Positions 51,001-63,000 of a stretch of DNA of 64,000 bases are shown here, piece after piece. The notes under the pieces were generated by a model. It saw only the letters and a program-made list of their open reading frames with translations, ran no database searches and was not told the DNA's origin. Source of the stretch: Gymnogyps californianus (taxonomy: Eukaryota > Chordata > Aves > Accipitriformes > Cathartidae). Position numbers and translations under genes: made by a program. The stretch covers positions 66,226,020-66,290,019 of the forward strand of contig NC_059471.1 in NCBI RefSeq assembly GCF_018139145.2. Direction: 5' to 3'. Within the stretch, counting starts at the first letter, position 1. Each line of letters starts with the position of its first letter.

Positions 51001-54000
51001 TTCAACAACGACTATCCAGAAATTGAGATGGTACAACATGCTTCTCCCAAATTTGACAGTACTCTTACTCTCATTGGTTTGCCTCCCCAACAATCCACTT
51101 TCCCAGAATAAAAACAACAAAAAATAAATTCTATTCTTATTTTGGCAAAAGCAGCCATCACCTCAAGATGCTGTCTAAAACTCAGACTCCCCTCATAATA
51201 CTAAGACATCCACGAGAGAAGCTAGTCCCTTTTAGGAACTTAGTGAAATGGTAAAAGATTCAAGTGCATGTTTCTTTAATTGGTAAATAATACAACAGGT
51301 ATTAATATCAACCATACAATACTCCTGATTAAACCTCTGTGTAGGTGTAGCAGTAAGAAAACTCCAATTAACAGCAGCCAACTTTAGAAGAAAAAACCCA
51401 CCCTTTTAATTAGTTAGAAGAATTTCATATTCATAGAAATATATCTTCTTGACAATAGCCTTTTATATTCTGAATGCAGTCCTATTTCTATTTCTACATC
51501 AACAAGTGACTACATTTAAGACAACTGTCTGTCCTTATACCCATCCCACATAAGAATCAAGAGTCACTGCTGCTGGCTGACTGAATGAAACAAGTTTGTA
51601 CTGCTCTTTATGGCAATTAGTACAACAAAAATAAGAGGCAGTGCTAGATTTTATATATTTATATACAAATATAGAAAATATATACATTAAATCTATCATA
51701 TATAAAAATTATATATATTTATAAATATTTTAATATACACACATGTCCTCTTCCACATCAACAGTATTGTTAATTAAGTTCTAAATGTCAAATTGTGCCC
51801 TCAGATATACCAGTACAACCTTGTTTGGTCTATAAGCTGTTGCTTTGTGCACTGTTACTCATAAAGATGCAGGGGCTGGCAAATAGACTATATTTTAGCT
51901 TCTAATGATCCACACTTCTTAGGAGTTATTAAAAAAAACCCCAAACATAAAACCCCACATCTCTTATCTTTCTTTGCCAGAGGGTAACAGCACTGTAGGA
52001 TGACAGCATCTACCGTTAGCTCTTATTCAGAAAAGCCTCCCACTTTTACAGTAAAAGTGGAGTGGGTTGAAACTTACACAATTGCCACAGAGATCATCTG
52101 TTAAACAATTTCTCCTCAGTTACACTTGTGTAAATTCAGAATAGATCCTCTAGGCATCAGTTTCAAGTTAATGGCCACTTAATCAAGGAAATAAATTGGT
52201 AATATTTATCTATTTTTTATTTATTGACAATATTTTATGTCAATTGCTCTAAATACAACCACCGTAAACAGTGTGCTAATTTAAAGAAAAAGTAGTTTTA
52301 AGAGCTCTATATTCCAGTGCACATTTCCAAGTTTTAAAAGACAGAATCACAAATGGATGAGTCTATTTCAACAAGTTCTATTCATTGAGCTCTCTTTCTG
52401 ACTTTCTAAAAGCAGTAGCATCTTCTGATCATCAAAAGAGTGATCATTACTCACAAACCACAACTACTTAATTCTGACAAACACTGCAATGAAGTCAGTC
52501 TTCTAAGAGGACCAGAACACATTATCAAACCAAATCACTGCAAAAAGAAATTAACAACCAGCCAAAGAGATTGTGGCCAAATATACTAGTATTGTATATT
52601 TGCTTCTATCCTTCCATTGAATACATTCTAGCAAAACACTTCTCAAAAAACTCAACATGCTATAAAACTATTTCAAAATCATTAAAAAATAATGGAGGAT
52701 ATAGATAACAATTGTAAAAAGTTATCTTTAACAAATACATCTTTGCTCACCACTTGTATCCCCTTCTCGCCTTGACCTTGGCACACCACGGGAGACAGCA
52801 TTTGAAAAGCCTTTTGAGGTAGTGCTTTGTAAAGAAGGCTGGCTTGCAGTTAGAGTCCATGCGAGACGTGACCCTAATTGCTGACGGAGGCAATCTCCAA
52901 CGCCTGGAGCTTGATAGGATTGTCTAGAAGGACAAAAGGAAGAAACATCTTTAAAAACTTTGATTCCATACCCATCACCCGGTTTGGGGTATGCAAATTT
53001 TGAAAAATGCCCCAAGCTTGATTTTGGTTTTTGTGGATGTTTTGTTTGTGGGGGTTTTTTTAATAAAGGAACCTTAAAAAAGGGTGCAGAACATACAAGC
53101 AATTTCTTGCTTCCTATAAGCCTACACTTTCCAACCCCACCCCCCCCACCCCCAAAAACCCAAAACTGTAGAAAAGAAAGGAGGTACAAATTTGACAAAT
53201 ACGATTTCATATCGAAGACTGACTTTGTTCACACTGAACTGTGTAGATATCCTGAAATGGATTAAAAGTGAAGTCAACTATAACAATAATAATAAACAAC
53301 AGTCATAATAAACAACAAATATTTAAGTTTTGTTATTACTTGAAACTGTAGTTACATACCAAAGAACTAAAGGACAACAGAGAAAGAGGAGAAGGTTCAC
53401 TTTCCTGCTACTCTACTGTTTAGGATAGTTTGTATCAAGTGCCTGAAGATGTGATCAAGGAGGGAGCATCTAGACAAGCTCCGATTTCCCTTCCTCTCAA
53501 ACTTGTTAATTCTTCTCACAAAAATTGTCTTAAACTTGAAAAATGTTAAGACTAGAAGTTAACTTTCCGATTTTTTCTGTATCAAGATGATGAAAAATAA
53601 AGTTAAAAATATTTGCAAGGCATTTTTGCTGCTGACCATTTCTCCTCCCTCCCCCAGCTGAACGTAAACATTTGTAAATATACACATTTTAAAAAAATAA
53701 ACTAATTCCACAAAGCTGTGAAAGCAGTTGCAGGGAGAGATGGAACAAGACTGCAACACAAATGTCCACGTAAAAAAAGTCGAGGAACGCCTTTCCTCTC
53801 TCAACCACCACATCATAACTCACGGGATGGTCACACATCATACTTATACGATTGTAGCTACTGAACAAGAACACAGCCTGCAAGACAGAGCAACTCTGTT
53901 CTGCTTAGCATTTGTAACATCTCAACTAGAGTACAACACTCAATTAGGCTGTTACCCTTCAAGAAGAATGTACTCTATAAACAAAGGGAAACACGTATAA

Positions 54001-57000
54001 AGAGAAGTTCAGGAGGAACAAAGCTCACAGAAAGATCTAATTTGGGTTGCCCAGCTCACAGACTACAGGCCTAAAAGAGAGCAATGAAATTGCTATAAAA
54101 TGGAACAGTCTGAACAGGTCAGACCAAGAACATCAGGAACAAGCTAGGTTCTGCTGATATTTTTAAGCAAGCAGATACGAAATAGCATCATTGACATACC
54201 TTTCTATACTGTATCAGGATTATATAATGGTTGAGGTTGGAAGGGACCTGTGGAGATCACCTCCTCCAATCTTCCTGCTCAAAGCAGGGTCAACTAGAGA
54301 AGGTTACCTGGTGCATTGTTCAGTCATGTTTTGAATATTTTCAAGCACGGAGACTACACAACCTCTCCGGGCAATCCGTTTCAGTGTTTGACAACACCCC
54401 CCCACACCCTCAAACACCCACCCCACCTCACTGCAAAAGAAGTTTTTTTTCCCTTATGTTTAACTGTAATTCCCAGTCTTACAAGTTTTGCCAATTACCT
54501 CTTGTCCTTTCCCTGGGCACTACCAAGAAAAGTCTGGCTCAGTCTTCTCTACTCCCCTGGTCAAGCATAATCACATGGGTAAGATCCCCCCTTTTCTTCT
54601 CCAGGCTGAACAGTCCCAGCTCTCACAGCCTCCCCTCATATGTCAGATGCTCCAACCTCTTAATTAGTTTTGGGGTTCCTTCTCCAGACTCTCTCCAGTC
54701 TGTCTATGTCTTTTTTTTGTACCATAACTGGACCCAGTATTTCAGATGTGTCCTCACCAGTACTGAGCAGAGAGGAAGGTTTACCTCCCTCAGCCTCCTG
54801 GTGATGCTCTTCCTAATGCAGCCCAGGAGGCTGTTGGCCTTCTTTACCACACATTGCACACTCATGTTCAACGTGCTGTCTATCAGGAACCCCAGGGACC
54901 TTTCTGCAGAGCTGCTTTGCAGCCAGTCAGCCCCCTGTCGGTAGTGGTGCATGGAGTTATTCCTCCCCAGGTGTAGGACTGTTGAACTTCAGAAGGCTCC
55001 TGTCAGCCCGTTTCCAGAGCTTATTGAGGTCCCTCTGAGCAACAGCTGAATTACCTTCTTTATCAACCACTCCTCCCAGTTTCATATCATCTGCAAAGTT
55101 GCTGAGGGTACGCTCTGTGCCATCAGGTGGGATGAAGGATCCAGGCCCTGGGCTACACCATTAGCGACCAGGCTCCATCTGGCCTTTGTGTCACTGATCA
55201 TAATCCTTTTGAGTCCAGCAGGTCAGCCAGTTTTCAGTCCACCTCACTGTCACCTTATCTAGTCAGTATTTTATTAAGCCTGTCAATAACGATGTTACAG
55301 TGTCAAAAGTCTTACTAAAGTTGAAATAAACAACATGCACTGCTCTCCCCTTGTCCACCAAGTCAGTCATCTCATCACAGAAGGCTATAAGATTGGTCAA
55401 GCATGTCATCCCTTTCTTAAGTCTGTGCTGACTACTCTTAGTCCTCCCTTTACTGTCCTTCACATGTCTGGACATGCTTTCCAAGATTAGTTGCTCAACC
55501 ACCTTCCAGGGGTTGAGGTGAGGCTAACCAGCCTGTAATTCCCTGGATCCTCCTCCTTGAACAAAGGAGTGACATTTGATTTCTTCCAGTCCTCAGGAAC
55601 CTCCCCCAGCTGCCACATTTCAAACATTACCAAGAACAGCCTCACAATGACACTGGTCAGCTCCCTCAGCACTTGTAGATGCATCCCATCAGGTCCCATG
55701 GGCCCTGATCATCCTCTGCCAGGGGTAAATTGGGAGCAATGAAGACTTTCCCAAGGGTCTCAGGGTCCTGGGCTGATCTTACCAGCACAGACCAAGGCAA
55801 AGAAAGCACCAAGTACCTCAGCCTTTTCCACATCTTCTGTCACCACAGCCCTTGCCCCCTTGAGCAGAAGGCCCATGTTTTCTCTAGCCTTCCTTTACTG
55901 CTTAAGTACCTGTAGAATTCTTTCTTGTCCTTCATGTCCCTTGATGGATTCAACTCTAGGTGAGTTTGGGCTTCCCCTGCACACTCTGTGTCTCTGTCTC
56001 TGCCCCTAGGGCACCCTGGATGCCCCCCTGCACCTGCCCCTGCTTCCATCTTTTGTACACTTTTTTTTGTGTCTGAGTTTTGTCAGGAGCAACCTGCTCA
56101 TCTATGCAGGCCTCCTGACACCTTTGCTTGAATTCCTGCTTGTCAGGGTGGAACCATTCTTGAGCTTGAAGGAGGTGATCCTTGAATATCAACCAGCTTG
56201 CAGGTCAGGCAGCTGGACTAGATGATCGTTGTAGGCCCCTTCAAACTGCATTATTCTACTCTATTCTCTCCTGAACCCCTCTTTTCTGCAGGCCAGTCTC
56301 TCATGGGATTCTTCCAAGCAGATCCCAGAAGAGGCCCAAGTTTCCTCTCCTGAAGTCCAGGGATGGGATCCTGCTTTTTGCCCTGCTTCCTCCTTTCAGA
56401 ATCCTGAACTGCACCATCTCACGATCACTGCAGCAAAGGCTGCCCCCAGCCTTTGCCTCCCCAACCAGTTCTTCCTTGTCTGTAAAAAAGCCAGGTCCAC
56501 CAAAGCACCTCTCCTCTTCATCTCCTCAATCACCTGTGTCAAAAACTTATCATCATTGCACTTCAGAAGCCTTCGGGATTGCTTGTGCCCTGCAGCACTT
56601 CCCCTCCAGCAGATATTGTGGTGATTAAAGCCCTCCATGAACACCAGGGCCTGCAAATGTAAGGCTTCTTCCAGTTGTTTAAAGATCTTGTCATCTACTT
56701 CCTGATGACGCAGTCTACAGCAGATGGCCACTACAGCATCACCCATGTTGCTCTGCCCTTTAATCCTAACTCATAAAGCCTTAGCCAGCACCTCATCTGT
56801 CCCTAGGCAAAGCTCCATACATTCTTGCTGTTATCTCATGTAAACACCAATTTCCTCTCCTTGCCATCCTAGCCTGTCCTTTCCCAAAAGCCTGTATCCA
56901 CCCTCTGCAACACTCCAGTGGTACGAACTATCCCACCATGTTTTTGTGATCCCAACGAGATCATAGCCCTAGTACTGCACACACACCTCTTAAGTTCTCC

Positions 57001-60000
57001 TGTCTGTTTCTCATGCTGCATGCGTTAGTGTGCAGGCACTCCAGCAAAGTTGTGCTGATGTTCAGAAAAGGTATGAGAACTTCCCCCACATTCCTCATTT
57101 GTGCACACACTTGGGTGGACCCCCTTCTGCCCTGCTCTGTTGGTTTCAAGGTCTCTCTTGACTACATCACCTTGCACCTTTTGCTTACTAACCTGGTCTA
57201 CCACTTCCTCACTCAGTTGTGGGGCATAGTCCTCCCCTGTAGCTCCTAGTTTAAAGGTATCCTCTACTCATGTATCCAAGATACACCATACAAACCTAGT
57301 ACTGACAAAGTCAAGTAAGTATTTGTATTGTAAAGCATATTAATAACAATAAAATCCATTTGTGTCAGCACCAATTATTATTTCCATAATATGAATTCAA
57401 TAAATCATGTCAAATACACTGTATTAAAAAAATGTATCTTCAACTCAAAATAAAGTTGTGGTACTTTCTGAAAATGCATCTATTCCGATTTTGTGTTTAT
57501 TTCATGACTGTTGAGGGTGGGAAGGAAGATTAAGAGAAAAGAAGATGGTGTCTCTCTTTTCCAGTTATAAGAAAGGAAAGAAGTTAATAAAAATTTCCAT
57601 AAATTAGCCTTATATTAGGAATTTGGTCAAATCATAATCCATGAAGCTTCTATTAGGACAAAGTAATAGGGCTTTGCTCATTTCTGCATCCCTTGAGACG
57701 ATTTTTTTTCCTTCTATTATGTTCTCATGTCTTTCTGACATTGCCTACAGTTTCTTGAAAAAAGTGATGTCCCCATCACTTTTGGATGAAGGCTTTATTT
57801 CCAGACTTTTTCATGCAAGGTTAAAACAGCTATGCAAATAAGTACAGTCCTCACTTTTACAACTTTTGTAACATTCTGTTCACTTTTCCATGCTCAGCCT
57901 CTATGAGGCAATGTATTTCCAGGCACATAGTACAGAATCACTGTTAAACCACTCCCTCTCACAAACTACAGACATATGTTCATTTTCCCCTCCATAGAAC
58001 ATAGACTCTTGTGCAGTGCATACCTGTCAGGCTTTGTAGAGCTGCATGGGTAATACAACTTGATATCCAATGGCACAAGAAGGGCTCAGATTTTGAGCAT
58101 GTACTCTCTGTGTTAGCTTATTTAACAAAGTCAATAATTGGGTAATCATCTTATGGCTTACAATGGCCAGTTTTTACTCATCCAAAATCTGAACTATTTG
58201 GTATTTGAATGTTTCGGTTCCAAATGTAGATTCACCTTGGTATGAACAGACAATCAAACCACTGCTGAACAGTAAGTGTTGTAGGATTTTCCTAATAGGT
58301 AATTTTTTTTAATCAACTCTTGTATAATTTTTTTTTTTCCAGAAAAACCCCTGTCCACTCAAGGTACAAGACTGCTCTAGTACAACAGCCAACCATGCTT
58401 AAAAGAAAGTCAGACCATGCAAGAAAGGTCACCCATTCAAAAACTGAGGATATTAAGTCTACTAATTTGACACTGGCTGAGGAATGCTTTGTAAAAGGAA
58501 CTTGAATGAGGACTCTAAATCCAAGGTGTTTACAGAAGACAGATAAAGACTATTTTAAAGGGTATCAGAGAACTGAGAAATTTGGAAAAGGACTTGGCAC
58601 TAGAATCCAAAGGAGTGGATCCAGTAAAATATCGCTGTTCAGCAGACAGCTGTTTAAGAATGGATACACTTGGCCAGCCATTTATGGCTTCATATGGTCA
58701 TATGACAGGACCTGATACTCAGAACTGTTCAGCTAAGGAACTCTGTTTCGATGCTCCTACAGTGGAATTTCCAATGGCATACAAATGGGGAGGGTGGGGG
58801 GAAGAAAAAAGAAAAAAAAAAAAGCAGATCATCTCTAGTTTTCTCCAAACCTATTTGTAAGGTAAAACAGCTTAATTTACCCTGGAAGGAGTGATTGTGG
58901 AGTTGGCGTTGGCCCATTCAGGGCGTACAGGCTGATGCTGCTGATCCCACTGCTCCCCATGCTGCCAGAACTCTGGGCAGACTGAGCACTGCGGTCTTGG
59001 TAATTCAATGGAAGGCTTTGAGGCCTGGCATAGTAATAAGGGGTTGAGTGAGCATCCCGTGGCAATGCTTGAGCAAAAAGCGTGGCATAACTTGATACCT
59101 GAAAAGGAAATTATTTGAAAAGGGAGGAATAAAAAGATTTGTGAGTTGCTTTAAGTCATGTCTTTAGTTAACAGGAGCGTAATATTTAAGAACGCAAAAA
59201 ATAACTGAAGACCATGTTTATGCAAAGAAAAACTTCTTGTTACAATTATAATGACAAAAAAGCAAGCCCCTTACAGTGAGCAAAAGTACTTTTAGCAATA
59301 TAGCTTATTTTTGCCTGCAATTGTCATTAGCAATAGCTGCAAAAAGCACTTTGGTGCTAGCAGAGCTGCAACCAAAGGAGGAATTTTGCTCTCCCTACTC
59401 CATTTCAAACTCATTAGCACATGAGCAGACAATACACCACCAAGCAGAACGCAAACAAAAAAAACCCACCCATCTAATAACGTCACAACTTCAGCTACAA
59501 ATGTTGGACAGTTCATATTTTTACATTTACTTAGTATAAAAAAAAATTACACAGAAAAAAATACAGATACTTGTGTCAAGTGTGTTCTTGCTTTCAGCCT
59601 CACACACAAACACCACAAACATTACCTGAGGTGTTGGTTAAGTCTGGATAGTGATTCTTAATGACACCTAAAATAAGTGACACACATTTACTGTTTCTCA
59701 GAAGTAACAAAGGTCTCCTCACCTACCTTGTTAGACTGCTTACGTGGATCTTCACTAAGGCTAAGCAGGAGGTAGAGTATTGACCATTTGTTTTTCAAAA
59801 TGCCCTTTAAAAAAGATGAAGACAAACAGAAATGAGTTTGGTTTAACTCTTGATAGTAATGGATTTTTTTAATTATCCAGCCTACTAACATGTACACATA
59901 TATCAGACCAACTCAGAGCCACGTTCTCAAGTAAACTGGGAATGTGCAGCGCAGCGTCTGTATTGCTAGTTTTATGAATTTTCTCTGCTGTGTTCAAATC

Positions 60001-63000
60001 ATGAACTCTCTGCTTTGAGATCAGCAAGTACACTCAATTTAAAATTCATAGCTACGAAGAAGTTTATACAGAGTTGAACTTTTACCAGTATTCCCACACA
60101 CTCTCACCATTTAAAACATCTCAGATGCGGATGCTACTCTAACCTAAAGGTGAAGAAGGAAAACTCTTGGTACAATTTTAAGCAAAGAACTGTCTTTTCT
60201 CCAGTTTCCCCTTCACCCTCCTTCACAGGGAGGCTTCAAAAGTTTGAGAGTTTCAATTTCTATTACTTTAAATGCCATTTAAGAGAGCTACCAAGATTTT
60301 CACAACTTAAGATAGAGACACTGTTAACATGAAACTTGAGGAATATACAATATAGTCTCTAGCAAACAGACAAATAGACAGATATACACAGACTGTTAGA
60401 ATAACACTCTCAGCAGCTTTAGATCTCAGCAGAAAGCTTACCAGCAGAAGACAGAACAATGCTAAAGCTCAAGCCACAAAAAGAATACTTTGAAGAGAAG
60501 AGTTACGGCAAATATTAAAATGTTTTATTTTAGATATGCATATGTTTCTAGATATGTTACTCTGTAGTTCTGTGACACTAATGCTTGCACCTGAATTGAC
60601 CAGGGACATAGAATCTTATAATGAACATTAAGTAGTGGATTAAGTCAAAGAAACTCATACAAGTTCCCTCACAATATTGATCAGGCTATGGTCTGGAATA
60701 CTAAGCAATGTTGAATATAAAGGAAACTTTAGTCATACCAAGATTCAACAAAGATTCCATCCCTTATGAAGCAAGGTAATTCAGTGCTATCAGTCTTGCA
60801 AAAAACACTTTCAAGGTCACTTTGAAATTCTTTAAACACATTTTCATTCTCACCTTTTTCTGTTTTTCCTGTTTCTCTGTAAATTATACATTTTGTGTGT
60901 ATATGTTACACGATATAAGAATTTTGGCCATAGAACACTTCTTTCTTCAGGACAGAGCCCACTAACCAAACCTACCGAAGCTCTATATCGTTATATGAGT
61001 AGAAGGAGACATTCTGTATTATTATGTAGAGCAGAAGTTTATTATCTTCTGCTTTGATCTCAACAACAAGCAAAAAGTAGAGGCATTGCATCTGTTGCAA
61101 ATAACTAATCCAGCAACTCATTAACAACTGGTGAAGAAGGAGCAGCAACATTACCGCTGCTTCTACTGGCCAGAATACAGTAAGTCTAAGTGCCTCAAGA
61201 AGCATGGTTTGCTCAACCGGCAAGCTGCCACTAAAATAAGCACTGACCTCCTTTTCTCTTTAGAGTAATGGACGAAATAGAGTTAAAACAGATTCACACA
61301 AGCTTTTTTCTTTCTCCTAGTTGCTTTCAAGAGAATTGCTGGAGGAAGAAAAAGCCTCCATCATTCAGAAAACGCATATTCCTTCTGCACCCTTCCCTAA
61401 GCTCATGGGGAAAATAAATTATTGTCCATCATTAGTAATAAACTTAAGAGCAGGTTGAATAATAATTGCTAGCATGAATTTTAAAGAAGGCAGTATTCAG
61501 ATGATACCATTTCATGTACACAAGATGCTAGCACAGAGAAAAAAGACAGAAGGTTAAAAGAACCTCAAACATTCGAGCAGGCAGCAAAATATGAGGAGAT
61601 AGCTGATGTAAGCTTGTATTACATTCAGAAGAATAACCAAACTGACATGAACACAGACAAGGCATTTTGTTTCAAAGTTTACAACCATCATGCTCTGCAG
61701 CTATGTTGCTTGCCAAATGCAACGGTAGGCTACAGAAACACGTTACAGAAAATGTGTTTTAAAAGAGCAAGATCACAGTGTGATACATGCAAGAAGAGGC
61801 TGAAATGAATGGCTGAGGTCATTGGAACAGGCGTCTGCAAACCAGTGACACTTGCTTCACTGTACAAACCAGTGCAAATAATACACAAACCCACAGGATA
61901 AGGAAAACAGGAAGAGTTACACAGTAACTTCAGCTCCAAGCGCTAACAAACTAATGAGTAAGTTAAGTATGGATGAGGGGAGGGGCAGAACCAAGTTCCG
62001 ACTAGTCATACTCTCCACAGAATCACTTTTTTGTAATCTTAAAATCTTAGCATTATCCTGTAAAACTCAGCCATGATCTATACATAAATTAATGAATAAA
62101 AAGCAGAACAGAAAAACATTTCTCCTAAATACAAAGAGCAAAATAATGACAAATTTTCTGTTATATAGAAAACATCATCTTTTACATTAACTAATTTTTG
62201 TTGTCAAAAATCAGGTATGGGCAAATGACAACTTGGAATCTTATTTTATTACTGCCCGCCATATTCTATCTTGCTAAATACTCAATTTTATGGAGAATCC
62301 AGAACAGATTAGCAGCAGTCATTTTTCACCTACCTCAGCTAAATTTCTATCCTCGCATCTTTCCCCCCTTTCACCTGATCCATCTTCCTGCATCATGGGC
62401 TTTCTATACTAACATCTTTTGTCAGAACATCAACATGCAGTATTCTTTGATTAACACTGGTGTTAGCAGAACCATCAAAGTCAGCAAACCCTTAACCTTC
62501 AACATTAAAGACTTGGAGCACTTAAAAATTCAGAAGCATGAGGACTGTTTGAACCCTAGATTAATAAAATCAATATACTTCCAAGGCATTGCTGTAAAAT
62601 GAATGACAATGAGAAAATTCATCAGTTTTACATATAAAATGAACACTTTATTTTTACAGAGTTCCTTCCCTCACATGAAGTGCCCCTTCATGTAACTGGA
62701 CTCAAACTAAAAATGTATCCTTTATTCTCTTCTTATTTACAATTAAATCCAAATTAATTTCTAATTAATAGCAAACAGCTCATAGTAAAAAAAAAAAGAA
62801 AGTAACTTGTAAACTTTTTCACAAAAATTACAAAATGGTTGAGGTAGGAAGGCTCCTCTGAAGACCATCTAGTCCAACCCCTCTGTCAAAGCAAGTTCAT
62901 CTACAGCAGGTTGCCCATGACTGCGTCCAGTCAGGTTTTGACTGTCTCCAAGGATGGAGACTCCACAACTTTCCTGGGCAACCTGTTCCGGTATTCAACC

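Larger units (their letters stand above)
43455..52750. other. TUBGCP3 introns 6-8
   Basis: Intronic DNA broken only by exons 8 (46992-47117) and 7 (50107-50225). Besides short A runs and the AT tract near 51.7 kb, no repeat family or gene was recognised. Confidence 0.6.

Noticed and set aside
54231..54944. 237-codon plus-strand open frame
   Set aside because: It is the antisense of the CR1 3' region. The real LINE frames run on the minus strand.
58320..58860. Cluster of short plus-strand frames as a nested gene
   Set aside because: The overlapping short frames have no shared domain, no splice-consistent structure and no promoter signal, and they lie in a TUBGCP3 intron.
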